Below are positions 49,001-60,300 of a stretch of 64,000 bases of DNA, in pieces. The notes beneath the pieces were generated by a model. It had not been told where the DNA came from. It saw nothing but the letters and a program-made list of their open reading frames with translations, and ran no database searches. Made by a program: the position numbers and the translations under genes. Source of the stretch: Puffinus mauretanicus (lineage: Eukaryota; Chordata; Aves; Procellariiformes; Procellariidae); assembly GCA_023333565.1 (NCBI GenBank), contig JAJKFH010000115.1:186001-250000 (forward strand), given 5' to 3'. The number at the start of each line of letters is the position of its first letter. Within the stretch, counting starts at the first letter, position 1.

Positions 49001-52000
49001 AGCACTTTTCAGCTTCCCATGCTCTGCCAGGTGCACAAGAAGCTGGGAGGGAGCATAGCCAGGACAGCTGACCCAATTGGCTAATGGGGTATTCCATACC
49101 ATATGATGTCATGCTCAGCATATAAAGCTGGGGGAAGAAGAAGGAAGGGGGGGACATTAGGAGTGATGGTGGTGTCTTCCCAAGTAACCGTTACGCGTGC
49201 CGGAGCCCTGCTTTCCTGGAGAAGGCTGAACACACCTGCCTGCTGATGGGAAGTAGTGAATGAATTCCTTGTTTCGCTTTGCTTGCGTGCACGGCTTTTG
49301 CTTTACCTGTTAAACTGTCTTTATCTCAACCCACGAGTTTTCTCACTTTTACCCTTCCAATTCTCTCCCCCATCCCACCGGAGGGGAATGAGCGAGTGGC
49401 TGTGTGGCGCTTCGTTGCTGTCTGGCGTTAAACCACAACATACTTAAAAGTTTAAGTATGCCCCAAAAATACTTCTATTACTATACAAATTGAACAGTTA
49501 AACATACTAATAAAAGCAATATGAAATCAAATAATTTGAATTTTATGTCTTTAAAAAAATAATCAGAGAAACCAACATATCTTGTTTGAAACAAGTAGTC
49601 CTATAGAAAAGTCCTTGCATTTACTCATTGTTTAAAAAAAGCACCAACAAACAAGCCCATAAACAAAATTAATGTGTAAACATCAAATTTTTGACCAGTA
49701 TCTAGATGAATTACAGGCTACATAGAGTTCTGCCTGTTTTATGGGGAAGCTTTAGGCCAAAACAAACATTCGTGCTGGACATTTTATAAAAATCAGTTTG
49801 TAACATAAGCTGTTACGCAAGATTGAAATACCTTGTTAATTGCTAAAGAAAATGTTTAACAAAAGTGGTTATCTAATATTTAAAAGGACAAAGTTTAGTC
49901 TTTTTTTTAAAAAACTATTTCTGTGACCCCATATTATTTGACCAACCTTTTCTAACAGTAAAGAGCAAAGACAAGGTAACCAACAGCATCTTATGATTGC
50001 TTTTGCATCCAGTTTTATTTTTGTGCATGCATTCTCATGTTGTTAACAAAAATCCGTAATTTATCTCCTAGTTGAATTTAAATCCTTTGTCAAATATATA
50101 TTTAACGCTGAAATTAGGAACTGAAATTGGCAAAGGCTTAGCAAGAAAAAGGAGATATTCATGTATATGAAAAGGTCATTTCTTCAGTGGTAAAATATTT
50201 CGTGTTAATTTTGTACAGTAAAAAATTGTAACCGTAGCCTGATTTTGAATAAGAAAGAGGAAGGCTAATTAAAGAACGAAGCAACACATTGCGAAGACTT
50301 ATCCTTTTCAAACCTTACAGTTTTCAGCAGTTGCATTCTAAAAGAAAATACAGTGGATGTTGTATCATGTTTGCATTTATCCGTTTCTGCAATGGCTTAA
50401 TAGGACTAACTGTGACTTCAAAATATTTTCATAAGAGGGATTTTAAGTAATACGGACCTCTTACATTTAGGTTAACATGTCTGCACTGATATAACCTAAA
50501 GCAAGGTAAGTCTAAACCCTACATGGAATAAAAGTTGATCACTCAAACTCTAGCCATGCAGAGAACAGCTTTGATGAACTAAATAGGTTAAAACATTTAG
50601 AGGCAACAGTACACATTTAAAAAAAAAATTAAAAATCCTGCCCAACTGAAGAGCACCACTTGAGAATTAGGAAGAGCTCAGCCAAGGAATTTTGTTTCAT
50701 AACCCTAGGTTTCACAGTTCAGTTAATGCAGGTAGGATTAAAAAACCTTCAGTTTAAGGTTAATGGTGTTCTTTAAAGAGACCAATTTGATATCGCGTAC
50801 ATTTGCTGCATTCTGGGAGAGAAAAAAATGTCTTTCAGAATACGTTTGCCTGAGAAGGAATCAATTTAATATTTTCTAATGATCTCCCCTAAAAGGCTGT
50901 CAAGGAGTTGCTCAAGAAGTGATAAATTAATTTACTTAAAAAAAAAAAGTTTATCAGGCATAAATGTATTCTTATATATTTAGATACATACTTTGCTTTT
51001 ATTTTTTTCTTTACAGTCCTTACAGTCGAAGTCTGAGGTGGTGGCTTTTTTATTGCACAAAGAATTAAAATGAAAATGAAAAAAGAATATCGGTTAGTCT
51101 GTAGATTAAAAAAAAAAAAAAAGAGTCCATAAAACACACGCAGGGGAAATATTTGCAAAGTAATAGATGCCCATGTATGCAACTGATTCTAATAATATTT
51201 TGACTAACAAGTTGATTCAAGTCATTACTTATGTGGAGGGATGTCCCTGCACAGGTCGGCTGATGAGAGTCTACAGCAAACACTTAGCATCAGATCTGCA
51301 AAGAGTCTGGCTGTTAATTCTGCCTTACCCAATAGGTAATTGTGATATCTACTACATAAGGTACAGAGTACAGGGAAGGCCTTGATAAAACTAATGCTTA
51401 CGTGCAAAAAGTAGGATGGGTCTAATAGTTAGAGTTTCTATCTTGCCAAGAATCATTATTGGTAGGTTGTTTTCTGAGGAAATAGCTGGTTTAAATGCCA
51501 AACTTTAATATAGCTGAAGGCAATCTAAGCATTCACCATTCTTTAAAAATAAAAAGCAAATACACAGCTGCTGAAGGATACAGGAAGGGGATGGGCATTC
51601 AGAGTATGGCTACTGGGGGGACACACAGGTATGCATGCCAGAAAGCTCCATTTAAGAGAAGGCAGAAAGGATAAGGGGAAAAGAAAAAAGCTTGAGGATG
51701 TAACATAGTGAAGCCCTGGGAAAAAAAAGCAGCATGAACTAATGAATTTTTGGTTCTTGACTGACTGGCTATTTATGTTGCAAGCAAGGAATATGCCTGT
51801 GGAGTGATTAAGTCAAATAAACCTGTTCTTATTCTTGAATAACTAATATGGCAAAGAAACACCTATTTCATCATGAAAATAGCCAGTCAACTGGAATACA
51901 CTTAGTCAGTACATTCCCTACTTTGTAATACTGCCACATGAACAGGAAAGAGGAAAGAAGGTGACCGACAGCGCATTCTTCAGATCTTAAAGGTTTTGTA

Positions 52001-54275
52001 TTTCTTCTCTTTTAGACAGGACTTCTATATGACTAGACAGAACCAACTACCTTATTAGAACAGATATACCACACTACGAATTGTGATTTGTTGTAGAACC
52101 TGGACATTTTTAGTCTTAAAATTATTTCATGTCTGAAGTCTAAAGTTCATTTCTAGTACACCTTTAAGAGTTGACCTGATGCTCATGTCTCAAATGGATT
52201 CAGTTCTTACTACACTCCATTCATTATCAACTACACCAGTAAACAGACTAATTACCACTAGTAAAGCTTGAGAGATTTTGTTTAGTGCATGAGAGACTGA
52301 ATCTTTTTCTACACCATGTCTCTTCTGTTCAATTCTTGTACACCTTTCCTATTTCAATTATTCTCAAAGTACCGGTTGCTTCCAGGATTTTGCCTGAGCT
52401 CTTTCAAGAAGTAAATTCTATCAATTTGTTACAGATATGGAAGCATGACATAAACAAGTTTCAGTAATTGTCTTGATTCCCATGGCAAGGTATCAGGACC
52501 GAGGACAGATTCTCATTTTCAGATACCTACTGTTTCTTCTCAAACGCTTCCTGGCAACACTGCTGAGGATTTATTAATTCATATAATAATCCATGAGAAA
52601 TTACCTGCTGGTATGCCATTCCAGGCAACAAGCAGGCAAAAGAACACATACACCTCATCATAATGGTGCTTAGCTTTCCAAATTTGTGGATCTATTAGCT
52701 TCTTTTGTTATCAGGAGAGAAGCACACACATATGATACCACCTCTACGACATGAGGCAAATTGATGCATATACTCCACGTGTCTGATGCCTCACTGGAGA
52801 GCTGGGTTTACTGGGCATTTGTAGAATAGGTGTTTTACTGAAGTGCAACATAAGTGACATTTTCCTGTATTCACACAGTTAGGCCAGTTTATACACTGGA
52901 GAAACTGTTCTCGTGTGCACTAGTCACATGCAAGCAAAGACAGCAGCCTGGAGCAGGTCATTACCATGACCAGAACAATTCTGTCAGCCTGCAGGCCACC
53001 CCCATGAAAGAGGGTTGCAAGGTGCGTGCCACATGTGTTGCTCTGAGCACTTAGGCCAAGCACTCCCTGCTTTCTCAGATTCAGGACAGAAATTGAATTA
53101 CTGCTTTAAATAGATAAACAATTAAGAAGAAAGTAACATGGGAAAACAAGAACGTCATCACTATAATACAAATAAAAGTGTGTTGTTCCGCGTTTTACAC
53201 TGCAGACAGAAACAACCACAAACTGAATTAAAGATAAAATTCCTAAAATCTGCTTTCAAATACAGAATATGTCAGTGCGGCATTTCTGGTCACAAGTCTT
53301 GGACATCACTATGGAATAGACTCTGCAGAACATTAATCTGGAGGCACAGAAAAAAGAGAAGTGGAAGTCTTACCCCTGTGGTTCTTGGACGGTCTTGTTT
53401 TCCACTTTCTGTTCACACTCTTTTATCATGGAGCTTAAAATAACCTAAGACACATAAGGAAGAGACATACATGACATTTTTTCTTTTGCATTAACGCTTT
53501 GTATGAAGTTTACTTTGCAACTAATCCTGACGTTAGCAGAACTGTTTAAAAAGTTTCTTTATTGTTTTTCAAGTGCATTTAAATTCCAGCTATCTGATAA
53601 TGCCTTGTGGCTAAAAACAACAAAACTATTCAAAATACTTTAAGGAAGAAAATGTTTTTGAAATAGTTACAGGAGTTCAAGACTCCCTCCTGCTTCCCAA
53701 AGTTTCTTAAACGCAAACTCACTGCTGTGACACACTTCCTTATCTTCCTTTTTTCAAACAATACTTTCATTTATTAGCAATTAACTTTGACATACATTCA
53801 TCTTCCCTCCATTTTCTTTTAGAGAGTTTTCAAGTACCTTTTAAAATTCATATCTTTACCAACATTATACATGAAAGAAAAAGCAAGGAAAGAAAAGAAA
53901 AAAGTGCAATGGCATCCTGAGACAACATCTTAAGGGAAAGGAAGTGCTAAAGCGAACTTCTTATCATTTCACTGGTGTCTTCCAGGGTTTCTATGAATCA
54001 AGGCTTTTTTCTTTACTTAAGCAACTGCAGCGTTAAAGGTTTCTGCAGAATATTTAAGACTAAAAACACCCCCACACTGACATTTTATATTTCTCCAGCA
54101 TGCCAAAAATAAAGGAATGTTTCCCAATAGCAGGCTTTAAAAGAAATCATACAATTCATTGGACAGGTATGTAACTCCCTGCCCGCCCACAACAGTACTG
54201 TTTTAACACATTAAGACAAAAGCATTTGAAACACTTAAGCAAAACAGTTGCAATGCAGAGTGTGAAACTATGAAC

Positions 54276-54311
<36 letters not shown>

Positions 54312-57300
54312 GTACCACTGCATAAATGGAAATTTTCTCTGCTCACAGCTCAGGAGAAAGCTAAGCACTTTCTTTGAGACACTAAACTTAAAATCTCAAA
54401 GCTACAAGCAACTAAAATTAGTAGTGTCTTACCAAAACCTGAATATATACAATAAAGGAAAAAACCTAATTTCAATCTCTAAAATACAGATCAGTCACTA
54501 ATGGTTACTATGAAGTGATAACTATTTTTAAACTTATCTATATACATAAAAAAAGCTGGTTTCTGTCAAATCCCTATTAGACAGCTGCAGCACAAAATAT
54601 CCTTTGAAACCATTTATTACACTGATAAGATGTGGCCTGGTCTGCAGATCTGTGCCACTGTTCACTCTATTTCTCCAAAAGTATTACTTCAACATTTGAA
54701 ACACTTTGCGTAGCAGGTGTTATATACCCTTGAATGTTTCAGAAAGCAGCATTCAAACCTGCATACGAGTCTAACAGGACTACAACTCTTACTGCTAAAT
54801 TTGCTGTCCTTCACTTGCATAAAATATTATGCGAGTACTTAAACTGAAGAGTACAGAGGTACAAGAGAAATGCATTCAGAATTCCAGTGAAAAGGCAAGC
54901 TTTTCTTTCTGCATCAAAAGAAAACTGAAATTTTGAAGCACAGCGGCCATAATTTTTGTTACTTAGCATTTCTACCTGTGCATTGGAGCACTTGTACATT
55001 TTTGTACATCTATCTGAATCTAGATGTTCCAAATATCAACAATATGAAGTCTTGGTCAAGGGGGAGAATAATTCAGCAAGGACCCAGAATCATTTGAATA
55101 CCAGGATGGAGCCCCCATCCATTGCACAGCTCCTTCTGGGAAAGCTGCATAATTCTTGAATGAAGTGGAGCAATTCTTCCCTCTTCCCCAAATTAATTTG
55201 TCTTAAAGTTCAGGGTCAAACAGAGGAATAAGAGGAATAGTGACATATGGCAATTTTACATGATGATATCGCACATACTGCTCATACCTATTCCCTTGGG
55301 TTCTCTTTGTTTGGTCATAGGACTGACTATGAAATCATTTAGACCTCCTCTAGGAGAGGTATTTTAGAGATGTAACTCTATATTTAGAGACATTTAAGAG
55401 ACATAACGTGTGCTTAATTATTATAAGCAATACTGCAGATGGACTAAATATTTTTATCAAGTACTGATTATATCTCACTATCGTGCAACTCAAAATGCAA
55501 TTATTTTGAAAAGAAATCGAAGGCAAGTGGAGAAGGGTGAAGAAGGGACTTGACATGGAATTAGAGATGCTGGCAAAGTATCTGAAATGTCTGCACAAGG
55601 TGAAACGTTTCTTTTAAAGATGAGAGGGTCTGGCTTAAATGCCCAACTTGCACTTTTGTTTGTATGAATTAAAGGAAAGCAAATATGAGGGATAAGCGGT
55701 AAATGCTGCCTGACAGGATCACAAACCAATTCCACAAATGTTACATTTCCAAGATGAGCATAAACTCTGTACTGATATTAGAGCCACAACAGCTAAGGCT
55801 CTGTGAATGAGAAAATGTGGTTTTGTAACTGATATGCCATATGAATTGTGAATAACACCACAGTGACCAAAATAATGAGAAAAGAGTTAATTCTGTTTAT
55901 GCAAATGTCTAACTATTTGAAACAGTAAATCACATTTACTTCAGAAAACATAATTTTAAGACAGAAGGCTTGAAAGACAGACAGTAGAACTAACTGGGCC
56001 TCAGAGGTTTCTATCATGGTGCCTACAAATATCCTGTTGTAGCAAGGAGCTGATTAAGCACCAGATTTCCATTTCTACAGTAAAAGCTGTAGTGAGTTTT
56101 CTAACCCACTGGAGCAGGAGTAAATATTTTTAAATTTATGTTTCTCTCTGGCTAAAAAAATAAAGCACTTGGCATTATGCCTGAAGCCAATTAATCACAG
56201 TGATACAGAATGTGGTAAAGGAGGCTTGAGAGCTGTCTTTATTTATTTATTCATTTTTAATCCTATTTAAGCCCTCAGTTCCTTCTCTGGCTACAAGACT
56301 CAAACTCAATCAAATAAGCTCTTCTGTTCTAATTCAGGGCATCTTTTGAACTGACTATGCCCTTAAACCTTAGAAGTTGCACTAACTACTATACAAAAAT
56401 GAAGTATTAGTATTTGTATCAGTTATCCCATTAGTGAATATGACAGAACAAAGAAAATTAAACTAAATCCAACTTTTGCCTACTGCAGCTTTTAGATATA
56501 TTCTTAGACTTCCCAAAAGACAATACATTTCCCAGCTCACTCTGAAGACAGAATATCATCAATGCCAGGTCTCCTCCAGTGCTACTTGTGGTAAGGAAGT
56601 GCAATTCTGTTGCCTTTGACTGATGCTCAGGTCACTACTGACTCAGCCCTCTGAAGTCAGATTCCTTCCTTTTAGGTCTCAAAGTTCCTCAATTTAATTC
56701 ACCCTCAGTTCCACATATTGTAAATTTATAAAATAATATAATAAAATACAGAAAATAAAAGAATGAGACTATAGGCTATTAGACTGAAAATATAACTGGA
56801 AGAAGGGACTTGTTACCAAACGTAAGAACTTAGAACTAGAAGAATATAGTTGTCTCAATTAAGTCACTTTTGCAAACATAAGGAAAAGTAATTACTTTTC
56901 TCAAGTACAAAATAATCCATGGAAGTGCAGTATTAACCTTCAAAAACCAGAAAGATGTTCCTTTGTACATTTTGATTAAATCTTTTCCTCCATCGCTTGA
57001 AATGTTCATACTGTCAAGATTTTCCCAACATGCAACTAAACTACCTCTCTCATTTTCAGCTACTGACTTAATATCTATGTGTTTCAACCTCTGTTAACGT
57101 TCATCCTCTTCAAGTATTTACAAAAAAGTGCATAGATATATGGCCAAGATTTTCAAGTTTCTCAAGTCAGCCTCTCCTGCTATCTCTTCTCTTTTGCTAC
57201 TTTCTGTAAGCTCCTTCTACCAGAGAAGATCTTGTTAGCTCCCATGTTGTCCTGTCTGCTTATTATAATTTGCTTTTTACAATTCACAGAATCACAGAAT

Positions 57301-60300
57301 GGTTGAGGTCAGCAGAGGCTTCTGGAGGTCATCTGGTCCAACCCTCTGCTCAAGCAGGGCTACCTACAGCCAGTTGCCCAGGACCATGTCCAGACGGCTT
57401 CTGAATATCTCCCAGGATGGAGATTGCACCACCCCTCTGGGCATCCTGTGCCAGTGCTCGGTCACCCTCACAGGAAAAACGTGTTTCCTGATGTTCAGAG
57501 GGATCCCCCTGTGTTTCAATTTGTGCCCACTGCCTCTGGTCCTGTCACTGGGCACCACTGAGAAAAGCCTGGCTCCATCCTCTTTGCACCCTCTCTTCAG
57601 GTATTTATATACACTGATAAGATCCCCCCTGAGCCTTCTTTTCTCCAGGCTGAACATTCCCAGCTCTCTCAGCCTCTCCTCCTGTGAGAGATGCTCCAGT
57701 TCCTTCATCATCTTTGTGGCCCTTTGCTGGACTCTCTCCAGTAGGTGCATGCTTCTGTACTGGGGAGCCCAGAACTGGACACACCACTCCAGATACGAAG
57801 CGCATCCCATGTATTTCAGGACTATACTTTCCCCATCCTTGCCTATCATTTCTCTCCTGCACTCCACCAATTTTCATCTGCATTTCCTTGGATATATTGT
57901 GGCCATTGATTTTAGTGTATCCTTGTTTTGATGAAAAAACAGATAGCCATTTCCTTTTTCTTCAGTCTACAAGGATCTGTGTTTCAACATGTATTTCTGA
58001 CAATTGAATATTTCTCTGCAGAGGTCCTCGGCTTAGAAATACATTTTAAAAGATTTTACTGTTTTTTAAATCATGTGACCTATTCCTTATCAGAAAAACC
58101 CTCAATGCTATGTTTTCATACCACTTATGAGTAGCTCTCCTTAACTTTTGGTTTTAAAGACCATTACATTTGAACTTTTGCTGCCACCTGCATCTCATAC
58201 TCAGTAAACATAGCTGCTCACCTCATGTTCTGGCGACAGATGTTCCATGTCAGTTCGTAAACACTTAAGTCCTGGTAAAAAGTGATTGACCATTAAATCC
58301 TCTGAAATAACTAAAAACCAGGTTGTTAAGGTATTATAAGGATTGACTTCTGAAACGATACAATTTTTTTTCTGTCTTCTGATAATGCTATTCTACTGAA
58401 CACAGGGACAAGCTACAGCAGCAAAACCCAAGAAAACATAACAGCATTTGACACTTCATGACTAATAAAAAAGAAAACAGTTCTGAAATATATTTAACTT
58501 CATATATTTCATTCATCCATACTATTCTTTTAATATTTTTTTTTCATTTACTGGTTAAGATCAAGGGCATTGTTTTTGTAGCTTTTTATTTTTTTAAAGT
58601 ATCTATCACTTCCACTATATTGGGTCTGGCTGAGATGGAGTTAACTTCCCTCATAGCAGACCTCATCGTGGTGTGCTGTGTATTGGTAGCTAGAAAGGCA
58701 TTGATAACACACCCATGTTTTGGCTACTGCTGCGCAGTGCTGGCACAACATCCAGGCTGTCTCTCCAACATTCCCCCCTCACCAGTAGGCTGGGGATGGG
58801 AAAGATCTTGTGAGGGGACATAGCCAGGACAGCTGACCCAAACTGACCAACGGGATATTCCATACCATATGACATCTGCTCAGCAATAAAAGCTAAGAGA
58901 AAGGCGGGGGAGGGGCGGCATTCGTTATTACAACATTTCTCTTCCGGAGCAACTGCTATGCATATTGAAGCCCTACTTCCCGGGAAGTGGCTGGACATCA
59001 CCTGCTGATAAGAAGCAGAGAATAAATCTTTTGTCTTCTTTTGCTTCCACACGCAGCCTTTGCTTTTGCTTTATTCAACTGCCTTTATCCTGACCCACAA
59101 GTTTTTTTCCATCTTATTTTCTCCCCTCCTGTCCTGCTGAGGAGGGGAGTGACAGAGCAGCTTGGTGGGCACCTGGCATTCAGCCAAAGTCAACCCACCA
59201 CATCCACCTTCTGTGAAAACCTCTTCTTTATGCTGAGCAGATCATGTTTTACATCACACATTCAAAGACAAAATTAGTTATTTCTCAAGTATTAATCTTC
59301 TCCCCCCACCAGAGAATTAACAGCTAAACTTCCCCTAAAAAAAGGATACAACAACAGGAAAGAGCACTGTAGGCTTCAAACAGGTGGGTAGCGATATCCA
59401 GTCTCTTTGAATCCACAGACTGCTGGTTGTTGACCAAGGCTAACTTGTGCAAATGTGGAATAACAACTGTAAAAGTAAATACTGGACTAAGTATTTGAAA
59501 TTGCTTTCTGTAGACTGCTTAGCATTAAACAGTTGCTAATTGGCAACTGCAGGCATCTGAAGCATCACATCAGTGTGGAATAAGAACTGCAAATAATGGC
59601 TTTTGATGGGACTGCCTTGCGGATTTAACTGATCAACTCAAACTTGAAATAAAATTGTGGTAACACCACCTAAAATAAAAAGGTACCTTAGAGTACCTTT
59701 GAAATAGTAACAGTTTACAGAAAATATTTTGCAACATTATTACTCTCCTGCTGCTAAAGCTGTCTAAAATATGCTTCTATTTGATAAATACAGCTGATAA
59801 GCTAGTGACAGAGATATGCATGTCATGAGAAATCTTCACTGACTATAGAGGAAGCCTATTTAATGAAGTTAGCCTGCTAAACTAGATGAATGCAGTTGGG
59901 AGGCACGATAGCTCCTCACATTTTGTTTACAAGTATCTTAAAAACAGTCTTAATCAACTTTGCTCTTCTATGTGCTTTACATTTCAGAGCCATGAAAAAA
60001 AGCTGTTTTGTTAATCTGGGATGCACTTACATTCAAGATGTGTGGAATACTTGAAATTTATATGCTAGCAGGGGGTGAAGCAATGGGGGAGGGGTGGGGA
60101 GAGGAAGGCATTTTACATGTCAAGTAATTAAAAAAAAGACAACTTCAAATTTGCTCTGCAACAAAGTGAACAGTCCCCTCCGGCTCTGAAATCATTCATC
60201 AGCATGCGCTGGTGTTCTATATACACACCAAAGTTAGTTAAAGTGAAAATTATATTAGCAAAGTCTTAAATACTGGCACATATCAAACTCTGAAAACAAG

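Larger units (their letters stand above)
46074..53373 (-). other. RELCH: RELCH last intron (7.3 kb)
   Basis: Carries three mobile elements (46438, 47078 and 48865) and otherwise AT-rich sequence. A perfect 11-bp inverted repeat sits near its 3' end at 46186-46213. No coding exon recognised. Confidence 0.7.
53445..58221 (-). other. RELCH: RELCH intron (4.8 kb)
   Basis: AT-rich, with a TA/CA microsatellite at 54276-54311 and a CR1 fragment at 57285-57868. Nothing else recognised. Confidence 0.65.
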
